A stretch of 45,837 nt of DNA from Thiotrichales bacterium (lineage in GTDB: Bacteria; Pseudomonadota; Gammaproteobacteria; Francisellales; CACEW01), in contig CANJQG010000010.1 of the NCBI GenBank assembly GCA_947476405.1, positions 1-45,837 on the forward strand. Direction: 5' to 3'. This document shows, piece after piece, positions 33,737 to 42,341 of this stretch. Each line of letters starts with the position of its first letter. Within the stretch, counting starts at the first letter, position 1. The position numbers and the translations under genes are program-made. The notes beneath the pieces were generated by a model that searched no databases, was not told the origin of the DNA, and saw nothing but the letters and a program-made list of their open reading frames with translations.

Positions 33737-35113
33737 ATGTCTATGATGACCCCCAAAGAAATTGTCCACGAACTTGACCGTCACATTATTGGCCAAAACG
33801 ATGCGAAACGTGCGGTTGCCATTGCGCTCAGAAATCGCTGGAGACGCATGCAGTTGACCGATGATCTGCGCCATGAAGTCACCCCAAAAAACATTCTCAT
33901 GATCGGCCCCACTGGCGTCGGAAAAACCGAAATCGCGCGACGCTTAGCGAAGCTTGCCAATGCGCCTTTTATTAAAGTTGAAGCGACTAAATTCACCGAA
34001 GTCGGCTATGTCGGTCGGGATGTCGAATCGATTATTCGAGATTTAATGGAAGTCGCAATTAAAATGGTGCGCCAAAATGCAAAAGTTAAAGTAGAACAAC
34101 GCGCCATAGAACAAGCGGAAGAACGCATTCTTGATGTCATCTTGCCGCCCCCCTCAAAAGGCATGAAACTGTTTAATAACAAAATTGGCTTTGCAAACGA
34201 AACCATCCAGCCCCTTGATGAGCCTGTAGAGGACTCCATTGCACGCAAAAAATTCCGCAAAGATCTGCGCGATGGCGTGCTGGATGAGACCGAGATCGAA
34301 ATTGAAATGAAAGGCAATCCCATGAATATGGAAATCATGGGCCCCGCTGGAATGGAAGACATGACGCAACAACTTCAGGATATGTTTCAAAACCTGAGCA
34401 AAGAGCGCGTTAAAAAACGCAAACTCAAAATCAAAGAAGCCCTCAAACTCTTAACGGAAGAAGAAGCCTCAAAGTTAGTCAACGAAGAAGATACTAAACA
34501 TTTAGCCATTGAAAACGTAGAGCAAAACGGTGTTGTTTTCATCGACGAAATTGATAAAATTTGTCGGCGCAGCGATGCAGGCGGCAGTGCAGATGTCTCA
34601 CGCGAAGGCGTACAGCGGGATCTTCTTCCCCTCGTTGAAGGCTCGACTGTCAATACCAAATATGGCATGGTCAAAACCGATCATATTTTATTTATCGCCT
34701 CAGGTGCTTTTCATGCCGTCAAGCCTTCCGATTTAGTTCCCGAATTACAAGGTCGCCTACCGATCCGCGTCGAACTCAAACCCCTCACTACCGATGACTT
34801 CGTCCGCATCCTGACCGAGCCCAGCGCCTCACTCATCAAACAATATATTGCGCTACTCGCCACCGAAAAAGTCACCTTGAAATTTGAAAAAGAAGCCATC
34901 AAACGCATCGCCGAAATCGCCTGGCAAGTCAATGATCAAGTCGAAAATATCGGTGCACGTCGCCTTCATACTGTTATGGAACGGCTACTTGAGACTATTT
35001 CCTACAACGCCCCCGATCAAAACGACACGACATTCAAAGTCGATAAAAAATACGTTAACAGCGTTCTGAACGAGCTAATCAAAGACGAGGATTTGAGTCG
35101 GTATATTCTTTAA
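33737..35113 (+). CDS. hslU: ATP-dependent protease HslVU, ATPase subunit
   Basis: HslU is the hexameric AAA+ unfoldase that feeds substrates to HslV. The 458-aa protein opens with TPKEIVHELDRHIIGQNDAKRAVAIALRNRWRR, has Walker A GPTGVGKTEIARRLAK (about 57-64) and Walker B GVVFIDEIDKI, the intermediate domain (about 110-240) and the sensor-2 region VENIGARRLHTVMERLLE. It ends SRYIL, the usual C-terminus that docks into HslV. A terminator-like hairpin follows at 35144-35180. Confidence 0.98.
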   Translation: MSMMTPKEIVHELDRHIIGQNDAKRAVAIALRNRWRRMQLTDDLRHEVTPKNILMIGPTGVGKTEIARRLAKLANAPFIKVEATKFTEVGYVGRDVESIIRDLMEVAIKMVRQNAKVKVEQRAIEQAEERILDVILPPPSKGMKLFNNKIGFANETIQPLDEPVEDSIARKKFRKDLRDGVLDETEIEIEMKGNPMNMEIMGPAGMEDMTQQLQDMFQNLSKERVKKRKLKIKEALKLLTEEEASKLVNEEDTKHLAIENVEQNGVVFIDEIDKICRRSDAGGSADVSREGVQRDLLPLVEGSTVNTKYGMVKTDHILFIASGAFHAVKPSDLVPELQGRLPIRVELKPLTTDDFVRILTEPSASLIKQYIALLATEKVTLKFEKEAIKRIAEIAWQVNDQVENIGARRLHTVMERLLETISYNAPDQNDTTFKVDKKYVNSVLNELIKDEDLSRYIL

Positions 35114-35143
35114 TCCCGAGGATGAAGCAGGGTGACGCCCATT

Positions 35144-35180
35144 GGCTTGAAGTCAAAAACACTTCGAGGCCTGGTTTTTT
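35144..35180 (+). terminator. Predicted intrinsic terminator after hslVU
   Basis: GGCTTGAAGT (35144-35153) can pair with ACTTCGAGGCC (35161-35171; one G-U pair and one bulge) around a seven-base loop, followed by TGG and six T residues. The stem is good but not perfect. Confidence 0.55.
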
Positions 35181-35225
35181 CAAGCCTACTACGATAGAAT
35201 GGAAAAAACACGAAAGGCCTCAATC

Positions 35226-36185
35226 ATGACTGCTCACACTCCCCTTAAAACTGCTGTCATTGGCGTAGGATATCTCGGTAAATTTCATGCCCAGAAATAT
35301 GCAAGCCTGCCCCAAAGCCAACTCTATGGTATTGTTGACTCTAATCCTGCATCTGCGACGCTTGCAGCAGAACTGGGTTGTCCGCATTTTACAGACTACA
35401 AAACACTGGTCGGAAAAGTCGATGCCGTTAGCATTGTAACGCCCACGCACACGCATTTCGAAATTGCACGATTTTTTCTTGAACATAGCATTCATGTTTT
35501 GCTTGAAAAACCCATGACCGTCACCGTCGATGAGGCACAGATTTTAATTGATCTTTCAAAAGCGAAAAAACGCGTTTTACAAATTGGCTATCTCGAACGC
35601 TTTAATCCCATTATTGTCCAAGCCCAAAGCACTTTGAATTCCCCCCGTTTTATCGAATCCATTCGCATTATGGAATTTAATCCCCGCAATAAAGATGTCA
35701 ATGTGGTGCTCGACTTAATGATTCATGATATTGATCTCATTACCTCGATCGTCAATTCGCCCATTGCAAGCATTGACGCCAGCGGAACACGCGTTCTGTC
35801 TCAAGATATTGATATTGCGAATGCACGCATTCATTTTGAAAATAACTGCGTTGCAAACGTCACGGCCAGCCGCATTAGCTTAAAACCAGAGCGTAAATTA
35901 CGGATATTTCAAGAAGATGCTTATTTATCTCTTGATTTACATTTACGCGAAGGATCGATTTTACGAAAAGGATCCGGCGAAATGTTTCCGGGCATTCCCA
36001 ATATTGATCGCAAAACCATTCAAGGCGGAGAGAGCGATCCATTGAAAGATGAGATTGCTGACTTTCTTCAATGTATTCTCAATGAAACAGCGCCGAGAGT
36101 AACGGGAGAACAAGGCAAACAAAGCTTAAGCATTGCACTCGAAATTACTGCACAAATTCATCGAAACGAGGCCAATCATGTCTAA
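35226..36185 (+). CDS. Gfo/Idh/MocA oxidoreductase, probable UDP-GlcNAc 3-dehydrogenase (GnnA-like)
   Basis: The product is 319 aa from ATG 35226 (AAAGGCC upstream); an ATG at 35199 would add nine residues. It has an NAD-binding GVGYLG loop at residues 13-18, the EKPM motif of the Gfo/Idh/MocA family, IGYLERFNP and the HDIDL motif of the second domain. It overlaps lpxB by eight bases. In Acidithiobacillus, gnnA and gnnB lie between lpxA and lpxB and make UDP-GlcNAc3N, the precursor of amide-linked lipid A. The gnnB aminotransferase is not in this window. The same order here suggests, but does not prove, that this is GnnA. Confidence 0.75.
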   Translation: MTAHTPLKTAVIGVGYLGKFHAQKYASLPQSQLYGIVDSNPASATLAAELGCPHFTDYKTLVGKVDAVSIVTPTHTHFEIARFFLEHSIHVLLEKPMTVTVDEAQILIDLSKAKKRVLQIGYLERFNPIIVQAQSTLNSPRFIESIRIMEFNPRNKDVNVVLDLMIHDIDLITSIVNSPIASIDASGTRVLSQDIDIANARIHFENNCVANVTASRISLKPERKLRIFQEDAYLSLDLHLREGSILRKGSGEMFPGIPNIDRKTIQGGESDPLKDEIADFLQCILNETAPRVTGEQGKQSLSIALEITAQIHRNEANHV

Positions 36186-37317
36186 AATCATGATTGTAGC
36201 AGGCGAGGCCTCAGGTGATAATCACGGCGCCATGTTGATTCAGGCTCTAAAAAAAATTCATCCAGACACGGATTGTTATGGTATCGGCAGTCAAAAAATG
36301 AAAAAAGCTGGCTGCCGCTTATTATTTGACGCCAAAACCATTGCGGTGGTGGGCTTAGTTGAAGTATTACGCCACTATCCACAGATCAAAAAAGCCTGGA
36401 ATATTGCCCTTGAATCCCTCAAAACTGAAAAGCCAGATTGCGTGGTTTTGATTGATTATCCTGGTTTTAATTTACGCTTTGCAAAGCAAATTAAAAAGTT
36501 AGGCATTAAAATTCTTTACTATGTCAGCCCTCAGGTATGGGCCTGGCACAAAAGTCGCCTCAAACAAATTAAGGCCTATGTCGATCACATGGCCGTCATT
36601 CTTCCCTTTGAAGAAGATTTTTACAAAAAAGCACAGATTCCCGCATCCTATGTCGGCAACCCTGTTTTAGAACAAGTTCATAAAACAGACCGAACACTCG
36701 CGCGAGAAATGCTCTCCCTCTCTCATAATGCGATCATCGTGGGCCTGATTCCCGGTAGCCGCACAGGCGAGCTCTCACGTCTCATGCCTGAATTGATTGA
36801 TACTGCAGAAATTTTAAGCCGCCGTTATCCACATATTCAATTTGTCATTCCCCTCGCTAACACAATTAAGGAATCGGATATCTGGCCCTACCTCGATGGA
36901 ACAAATCTGCCGATTATGCTGATCAAGCGCAATAGTTATCTCGCGATGAGTGCCGCCAATGTATTAATTGGCTCATCCGGAACGGTGACTTTAGAAGCTG
37001 CCGTGCTTGGGATCCCGATGGTGATTATTTACAAAATGAATGCCCTGACTTTTGCACTGGCGAAGCATCTCATTAAAATAAAATATATTGGATTACCCAA
37101 TCTACTGGCACAAAAATTAATTTTACCCGAGCTGATTCAAGATCAGGCGAATTCCAATGCCATCGCTCACGAAGCCTGCCGCTTTATTGATGATGAACAG
37201 TATCTCGCCAGAACAGAACGAGAACTTGAAAAAGTAGTGGATAGCCTGGGACAAGTCAGCACAGCGCGTAAAGTGGCTGAATTGACATTTTCACTTATTT
37301 TAACTGATTACCCCTAG
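36178..37317 (+). CDS. lpxB: Lipid-A-disaccharide synthase
   Basis: LpxB (GT19) condenses UDP-2,3-diacylglucosamine and lipid X to make the lipid A disaccharide. The 379-aa product starts at ATG 36178 (GAGG upstream) with MIVAGEASGDNHGAMLIQALK, then VLIDYPGFNLRFAK, YVSPQVWAWHKSR, IPGSRTGELSRLMPELI and SSGTVTLEAAVLGIPMV. The open frame extends to 36133 but the overlap with the preceding gene and the ribosome site favour 36178. lpxA is not in the window. A partner in the amide-linked lipid A pathway is suggested by the upstream oxidoreductase. Confidence 0.97.
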   Translation: MSKIMIVAGEASGDNHGAMLIQALKKIHPDTDCYGIGSQKMKKAGCRLLFDAKTIAVVGLVEVLRHYPQIKKAWNIALESLKTEKPDCVVLIDYPGFNLRFAKQIKKLGIKILYYVSPQVWAWHKSRLKQIKAYVDHMAVILPFEEDFYKKAQIPASYVGNPVLEQVHKTDRTLAREMLSLSHNAIIVGLIPGSRTGELSRLMPELIDTAEILSRRYPHIQFVIPLANTIKESDIWPYLDGTNLPIMLIKRNSYLAMSAANVLIGSSGTVTLEAAVLGIPMVIIYKMNALTFALAKHLIKIKYIGLPNLLAQKLILPELIQDQANSNAIAHEACRFIDDEQYLARTERELEKVVDSLGQVSTARKVAELTFSLILTDYP

Positions 37318-37378
37318 TTTTTTGACTGAAATCGTTTTAGAATAAAGCCCTTAATGAACAGAAGGGTACACATAGCAC

Positions 37379-37738
37379 ATGAGCTTGAACGAAACAGGCA
37401 AAACCTACGAACGCCCATGGGGTTGGTACAAAACACTTGAAATGCAAACAGGTTATCAAGTCAAACTCATCCATGTCATTCCAGGTGGACGCCTCTCCCT
37501 TCAAAGCCATATTCATCGTGCTGAACATTGGGTCATTGCCAAAGGGATCGCAACCATTACCGTCAATGAGTCGATTCAGGAATATCAGCAAAACCAATTT
37601 GTTTTTATTCCAAAAGAAGCAAAGCATCGCTTGGAAAATCATGGCAGTATGCCTGTTGAATTGATTGAAGTACAAATGGGCGATTATCTAGGTGAAGATG
37701 ATATTACGCGCTATGATGATATTTATGGCAGAATTTAA
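37379..37738 (+). CDS. Stand-alone cupin of the mannose-6-phosphate isomerase type II family
   Basis: The 119-aa protein is a single cupin: RPWGWYKTLE at the start, then IPGGRLSLQSHIHRAEHW with the His-x-His and a Glu that bind metal, and FIPKEAKHRLENHG with the second His. The sequence matches the C-terminal isomerase domain of bifunctional ManC-type enzymes (GDP-mannose pyrophosphorylase/PMI). Here it is alone, without the pyrophosphorylase half. It may isomerise mannose-6-phosphate for surface polysaccharide, or act on another sugar. The start at 37379 has AGAAGGG 12 bases upstream. Confidence 0.85.
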   Translation: MSLNETGKTYERPWGWYKTLEMQTGYQVKLIHVIPGGRLSLQSHIHRAEHWVIAKGIATITVNESIQEYQQNQFVFIPKEAKHRLENHGSMPVELIEVQMGDYLGEDDITRYDDIYGRI

Positions 37739-37765
37739 AATAAGTAAGATAAGGGGAAAAAATTA

Positions 37766-38074
37766 ATGATCACGAAACCAAAAGAAAGCACTGTCCTAAC
37801 GAAACAGGAACTCATTCAACATCTGATTCAAAAAACAGACTACACCCATCGCGAGGCTTTTTCACATGTAGATGCTTTTATTGATTCATTCATTGAATTA
37901 TTAAGCAATGGTAATCATTTAAAAATGAGCTATCTGGGCGATTTTGTTTTGCAAGATAAAACCCCCCGCCCAGGACGCAATCCTAAAACGGGTGAAGAAT
38001 ATGAGATCAGCGCCCGCCGCGTCTTGAAATTTCATCCTTCTGCTAAATTAAAGAAAACCGTTAAAGAACTCTAA
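37766..38074 (+). CDS. ihfA: Integration host factor alpha subunit
   Basis: The 102-aa protein belongs to the HU/IHF fold: TKQELIQHLIQKTDYTHREA at the N-terminus, then a beta-arm region with the RPGRNPKTGEEYEISARRVLKFHPS signature whose Pro intercalates DNA. This form with GRNPKTGE and the C-terminal ALKKTV-like tail fits IhfA better than HU. AAGGGG lies about ten bases before the ATG. ihfA usually follows pheT in gammaproteobacteria, but here it sits between the cupin and antiporter genes. Confidence 0.85.
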   Translation: MITKPKESTVLTKQELIQHLIQKTDYTHREAFSHVDAFIDSFIELLSNGNHLKMSYLGDFVLQDKTPRPGRNPKTGEEYEISARRVLKFHPSAKLKKTVKEL

Positions 38075-38086
38075 ACGCGACCCGAG

Positions 38087-39343
38087 ATGGAATTAGGCCA
38101 TTTTCTATTACTCTTTGGCGTCATTTTAGTCTCCGCACGCGCGCTAGGTGAACTTGCCCAGTTTTTTTCCATCCCACCTGTTTTGGGTGAGTTATTAGCA
38201 GGGGTTCTGTTGGGCCCCTCTTTATTGAACCTAGTACAACCCAATGAAATTTGGAATATCCTCTCTGAAATCGGAGTGATCCTTCTTTTATTTGAAGTCG
38301 GCTTAGAAAGCGACTTTAATCGCCTCACCCGCACGGGAAAAAAGCCTTATTTAGTCGCCAGCGTTGGCTTTTTCACCCCTTTGATTTTGGCTTATTTTCT
38401 GACGCATTTTATATTTCACCTCAGCACACTCACCAGCTTATTTATTGCAGGCACGCTCACCGCAACCAGCATTGGCATTACGGTCCGCGTTTTAAGCGAT
38501 CTTAAGCAACGCCATAGCCACGAAGCCCAAATTGTCATTGGCGCAGCGGTTTTAGATGATGTCTTGGGGGTATTATTACTCGCCTTACTTTACGATTTTG
38601 CCGTCAACAAAACCGTGAGCCTGGGCGCAACCGCACAAACCGGCGCCTACATTCTTTTCTTTTTGCTCATCACCCCATTACTCGCCAAAGCCCTATTCAA
38701 TGTATTAGATGTATTAGACTTAAAAAAAGACTCCCCTGGCCTACTCCTCACCCTGACGTTTAGCCTCATTTTATTTTGCAGTGCTTTGGCTGAGTTCATT
38801 GGTGCGCCTTTGATTCTGGGTGGCTTTGCAGCAGGAATTGCCGCCTCCAAACAATTTGGCCCTAAAATAAGATACAGCAGTTTACTTAATACCCTTTTTA
38901 AACCCAACGCGCCCCTCAGCAACCGCATTGAACATCAAACCAAACCTTTGATCCACCTCTATACACCGATTTTCTTCGTGATTGTGGGCGCCTCACTCAA
39001 TTTACATGAAGTCCCCTGGCACTCCTCTTTTATCTGGCTACTGACATTAAGCGTTTTCGCAGTAGCCATCATCGGCAAACTCATAGCTGGCTTTGCGATT
39101 AAAGAACCGCGAAAACAGCAAATTCTCATCGGTACCAGCATGATTCCACGCGGTGAAGTCGGCTTAATCTTTGCGAAGATGGGACTGCTCAGCGCGGCTT
39201 TAAATTCCGTTGAATATGCCGCATTGATTTTAGTGGTGACATTGACCACTTTCCTACCCCCTTTTGCATTGCGATGGCTTTATGCGCGGGGAAACCACCA
39301 AGCTTCAAACTCTGATAAAACGCGCCCAAACCAAGGCGTATAA
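38087..39343 (+). CDS. CPA2-family monovalent cation/proton antiporter
   Basis: The 418-aa protein has about 12 membrane segments. Conserved elements of the Kef/NapA-like CPA2 family are visible: IPPVLGELLAGVLLGPS, GVILLLFEVGLESDFNRL, TATSIGITVRVLSDL, AAVLDDVLGVLLLALL with the DD ion-binding pair, PLILGGFAAGIAAS and GTSMIPRGEVGLIFA. It lacks the C-terminal TrkA-N domain of KefB/KefC, so it is likely a Na+/H+ or K+/H+ antiporter. The 12-base spacing after ihfA suggests cotranscription. Its 3' end overlaps idi on the opposite strand by 64 bases. Confidence 0.88.
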   Translation: MELGHFLLLFGVILVSARALGELAQFFSIPPVLGELLAGVLLGPSLLNLVQPNEIWNILSEIGVILLLFEVGLESDFNRLTRTGKKPYLVASVGFFTPLILAYFLTHFIFHLSTLTSLFIAGTLTATSIGITVRVLSDLKQRHSHEAQIVIGAAVLDDVLGVLLLALLYDFAVNKTVSLGATAQTGAYILFFLLITPLLAKALFNVLDVLDLKKDSPGLLLTLTFSLILFCSALAEFIGAPLILGGFAAGIAASKQFGPKIRYSSLLNTLFKPNAPLSNRIEHQTKPLIHLYTPIFFVIVGASLNLHEVPWHSSFIWLLTLSVFAVAIIGKLIAGFAIKEPRKQQILIGTSMIPRGEVGLIFAKMGLLSAALNSVEYAALILVVTLTTFLPPFALRWLYARGNHQASNSDKTRPNQGV

Positions 39344-39813
39344 AGATAAGGCGTTTGATCTAACGCGCGCTTAAGTGCCTCCAGGTCAATCCACTTCATC
39401 ACTTCAATTTCTTCAGGGTCAAAATGCTGAGGCATCCCCTCAAATTCCCCGACAAAAACATGGTCTATTTCATACTCAATCAATCCATTTGCAAAATGGG
39501 CAATATAGCGAAAAACAGAAATTTCCTGCACATTGAGGTTAACGCCTGTTTCCTCAAAAAGACGTCGCTTGGCAGCAACACCCGTGTCTTCACCCGGTTG
39601 TGGATGACTGCAACAGGTATTGGTCCACAAGCCACCGCTATGATATTTTGAGACATGACGCTGCTGCAATAAAAATTCTAATTTTCCCTGATGCTTCCGA
39701 TACAGCATGACCGAAAAGGCCCGATGCAATAAGCCTTGATGGTGTGCAAGCAGCTTTTCTTCTTCACCCAGAATTTCATTCTGCTCATTGACTAAAATAA
39801 CGCGTGAATTCAT
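39280..39813 (-). CDS. idi: Isopentenyl-diphosphate delta-isomerase type 1
   Basis: Idi interconverts IPP and DMAPP. The 177-aa product has the Nudix-like fold with Cys67 in GLWTNTCCSHP, His70, His30 in LLHRAFSVML, the Nudix-type RRLFEETGV, and Glu113/Glu115 in LIEYEIDHVFVG, matching the catalytic residues of the E. coli enzyme. Its ATG shares a base with the stop of the HemY-like gene (TGATG), so it closes the operon that starts at 42736. Idi is dispensable with the MEP pathway but required with the mevalonate route. Confidence 0.95.
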   Translation of the reverse strand: MNSRVILVNEQNEILGEEEKLLAHHQGLLHRAFSVMLYRKHQGKLEFLLQQRHVSKYHSGGLWTNTCCSHPQPGEDTGVAAKRRLFEETGVNLNVQEISVFRYIAHFANGLIEYEIDHVFVGEFEGMPQHFDPEEIEVMKWIDLEALKRALDQTPYLYTPWFGRVLSEFEAWWFPRA

Positions 39814-40127
39814 CAGGGCTGGGCCTTCGCCACACGTTTAATTCCGGCTTCAATGGCATCGATTTTTTTACGCATCTTTTGGCGTTGACGCAGGATTTCA
39901 AGATTATTTTTCAGCTTTTGGGGAACAATCAGTACCCGACGCACAATACGGCGCAGGAGCATCAGAACCACCGCTAAAATAAACAAAAAAATTAACAGCA
40001 ACCAAAGCGGCACAGCAACTGAAAACCGCCCCACCTCCAGCAAAACAAAAGCAGGCACATGCGCTAAAAACAAGCCTATCACCACCGCCAGTCCCAATAC
40101 CACTAAAAAATAAATGATCTGTCTCAC
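39813..40127 (-). CDS. HemY-like protein reduced to the membrane anchor
   Basis: The 104-aa product has two hydrophobic segments (about 7-28 and 38-62), then basic PQKLKNNLEILRQRQKMRKK. The order MRQIIYFLVVLGLAVVIGLF, a short loop with VPAFVLLEVGRFSVAVPLWLLLI, and a basic stretch equals the N-terminal membrane domain of HemY, whose full length (~400 aa) adds TPR repeats. The TPR part is absent and the next gene, idi, begins within the stop codon. It directly follows hemD, the usual neighbour of hemX/hemY, which supports the assignment. Loss of the TPR domain suggests either a remnant or a specialised anchor. Confidence 0.7.
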   Translation of the reverse strand: MRQIIYFLVVLGLAVVIGLFLAHVPAFVLLEVGRFSVAVPLWLLLIFLFILAVVLMLLRRIVRRVLIVPQKLKNNLEILRQRQKMRKKIDAIEAGIKRVAKAQP

Positions 40128-40804
40128 AGGCTGCCCCTTATTTTGGCAAGAATCTCAGCATGGCTGCCCAAGTTTAATTTTAAAAAATTCCGCACACCAT
40201 ACGCTTCCGCATATTTTAACATATTGCCCGATAAGATTGAAATCTTTATTTCGCGGGAAAGTCCTTGCTCGCAGGCATAGCGCAAGGCATCCAAACTCGT
40301 GATAATGGCTAAATCATAATGTTCGCGTAGCAAGGCTTTCTGATGCTGATCCAAAAGGGTGCGCGTTGCGGCATAAACACCCAGACGACTCACCTGTGCG
40401 CCGCGAGCGAGGAGCCCTTCCATAATCTCTTCTCGACCCAGCGATGCTGAGACCACCGTAAAATGCTGCCCCTTTACCTCCTGCAATTCAGGCAAATCTA
40501 AAAAAACAGCGCTCCCGCCTGCTGATTTTGGATAGATAACCTCATCAGCTTGCGCCTGCAAAAGATCTGCAGAACCAGGCCCCATTGCAAAGATTTTTTT
40601 GCCCTTCAGCGCCATCGATTGTCTCAAAAAACCACGCACGGCATTTTTACTGACAAAAATCAAATTTTGACTTAAAGGAGGACTTGCCCACTCTAAAAAT
40701 TGAATTTGAATCAAAGGTAAATGAACCACTTGATGACCTGCGTCAATCAATGCATTTGCTAATTCAGAGGCTTCCGGCTCAGGGCGTGTGACAAGTATTT
40801 TCAT
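40124..40804 (-). CDS. hemD: Uroporphyrinogen-III synthase
   Basis: HemD closes and rearranges hydroxymethylbilane to uroporphyrinogen III in tetrapyrrole synthesis. The 226-aa protein starts KILVTRPEPEASELANALIDAGHQVVHLPLIQI and shows the FVSKNAVRGF and AMGPGSADLLQA segments of the poorly conserved family. hemC does not precede it in this operon; thiL does, with a four-base overlap. It overlaps the HemY-like gene by four bases. Confidence 0.88.
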   Translation of the reverse strand: MKILVTRPEPEASELANALIDAGHQVVHLPLIQIQFLEWASPPLSQNLIFVSKNAVRGFLRQSMALKGKKIFAMGPGSADLLQAQADEVIYPKSAGGSAVFLDLPELQEVKGQHFTVVSASLGREEIMEGLLARGAQVSRLGVYAATRTLLDQHQKALLREHYDLAIITSLDALRYACEQGLSREIKISILSGNMLKYAEAYGVRNFLKLNLGSHAEILAKIRGSL

Positions 40805-41634
40805 CGGAAATGCTGATATCCTTTTATTTCAAGCGGTTTTTGGTCCAGTAAAAAAAGAGGCCCAGGCGTGATGTGGCCAATGCAACTTAAGGGCAGATTG
40901 AGTTTTTTTGAAAGCGCCTGAATAACTTCACGACACTGTGCTGGAGCCGTAAAACAAAGCTCATAATCCTCGCCATAATACAAAGCTTTTTCTAAAGTCC
41001 CATGACAGGGAATCATTTTTTCATACAACTGTGCCCCGCAGCCCGAAGCCTCTAAAATATGATGAAGATCCTGAATCAAACCATCCGAAATATCAATAGC
41101 TGCATGCGCAATCCCTTGCAAAGCAAGGCCTAGCGCTACTCGAGGTGTAATTTTTAAAGCGGCCGCACCCAATATACCACTGACATAAATATCATCCCCC
41201 ACACGCGCTCCACTCCGCATGAGAGCCTGATCAAGCTCACCCATAATTTGAATAGTGATGGACAAAGGACCGCGCGTCGTATTTCCGCCGATCAAATCCA
41301 GATTAAATGCTTCTGCTTCAGCAAATAATCCTCGTGAAAATGCCTGAAGCCACTCTGAATTTAATTCAGGCAAAGTTAACGCCAATAAAAAAGCCAAGGG
41401 CTGAGCACCCATCGCCGCACAATCACTGAGATTCACCGCCAAAGCCCGCTGCCCTAGGTCATACGGGGCGATTTCTGCTGTAAAATGTGTATCCAAAACC
41501 AGCGTATCGATCGACACCGCGAGCGTTTTAGTGCTTTGAATCAAGGCACAATCATCTCCATTGCCTAATACAATTTCCGGACGCCCTGAGCCTTCGCGAT
41601 AAAAATAACGCTTAATCATTTCAAATTCAGTCAT
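40801..41634 (-). CDS. thiL: Thiamine-monophosphate kinase, compact form
   Basis: ThiL phosphorylates thiamine monophosphate to the active diphosphate. The 277-aa product keeps the N-terminal NGDDCALI, VSIDTLV, DLGQRALAVNLSDCAAMGAQP, LIGGNTTRGPLSI, AAIDISDGLIQDLHHI and GEDYELCFTAP motifs. The usual length is about 320-330. The shortening lies between GILGAAALKI and TPRVALG, where the loop of 35-40 residues found in relatives is missing. The active-site motifs remain, so activity is plausible. Four-base overlaps join it to the exonuclease and hemD. Confidence 0.87.
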   Translation of the reverse strand: MTEFEMIKRYFYREGSGRPEIVLGNGDDCALIQSTKTLAVSIDTLVLDTHFTAEIAPYDLGQRALAVNLSDCAAMGAQPLAFLLALTLPELNSEWLQAFSRGLFAEAEAFNLDLIGGNTTRGPLSITIQIMGELDQALMRSGARVGDDIYVSGILGAAALKITPRVALGLALQGIAHAAIDISDGLIQDLHHILEASGCGAQLYEKMIPCHGTLEKALYYGEDYELCFTAPAQCREVIQALSKKLNLPLSCIGHITPGPLFLLDQKPLEIKGYQHFR

Positions 41635-42341
41635 TCTTTAAAATAACCTTTAATTTTTTCAATCAAAATGGCTTTCAGATCATCTGGCACATAACGGAGG
41701 TCAATCAACTGACGATTTCGTTCATAGGTCTCACGCAACGCAGGATCCAAGACGCTCATGGGATCCGTATTTTTAAAGGCCTCCTGCAAACGCCTGCGCG
41801 TCACCATCGGCATCACCGAGGGAATATTATCACTTTTGTCACCCCGAATGCATTTAACAAATAACTCAAAAGGCAGGTGGTCAGACACGCGCCGAAATTG
41901 GCATTGCATGGGATTAAACACGCGCACCCGCTCATTGATCAATTGTTCAAAATCGCCATCGGAGCTGACAATCGTCACCCGAAAATCCGTAAAGGCGCAG
42001 AGCGCATAAATCACATCATCCGCCTCACAGCCCGGATGTTCGATACACAAATGTGCATTTTCGGTTTTGAAGGTCTGAATGACTTGACGAATTTTCTGCT
42101 TGAGCTCACTGTCCACACGATGCGCTTTATACGCAGGAAAGATTGTTTTACGCCAGTATTCATGCTCATGATCACAGGCAAACACCAGCAAATCCGGCTT
42201 AAAATAGCGATACTGACTGCGCAGATATTCTTTTGCTGCATTTAAGTAATATTCAACGCTCTCTCCCACATTCGTGCGACTACTATTCGCGCCAATATAG
42301 CAAAGATTAGACAAATCAAATACAAGCAGATGTTTCGTCAT
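41631..42341 (-). CDS. FEN-like 5'-3' exonuclease family protein
   Basis: The 236-aa protein resembles the N-terminal nuclease domain of Pol I/T5-type flap nucleases. The metal-binding acidic residues are visible as VFDLSN, HPGCEADDVIYAL, IVSSDGDFEQL and GDKSDNIPSV. These clusters match the DxD, EADD and DxDxxQL series. The following helix-hairpin-helix, normally with GIGPKTA, is replaced by MPMVTRRRLQEAFKNT, so DNA binding may differ. It is joined by four-base overlaps to the HIT gene and thiL. A housekeeping Okazaki or repair nuclease is likely, but a phage-like origin is possible. Confidence 0.75.
   Translation of the reverse strand: MTKHLLVFDLSNLCYIGANSSRTNVGESVEYYLNAAKEYLRSQYRYFKPDLLVFACDHEHEYWRKTIFPAYKAHRVDSELKQKIRQVIQTFKTENAHLCIEHPGCEADDVIYALCAFTDFRVTIVSSDGDFEQLINERVRVFNPMQCQFRRVSDHLPFELFVKCIRGDKSDNIPSVMPMVTRRRLQEAFKNTDPMSVLDPALRETYERNRQLIDLRYVPDDLKAILIEKIKGYFKE

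Noticed and set aside
41631..42341. Prophage remnant suggested by the phage-like exonuclease
   Set aside because: No integrase, structural or lysis genes are nearby, and the gene is locked by overlaps into a housekeeping operon.
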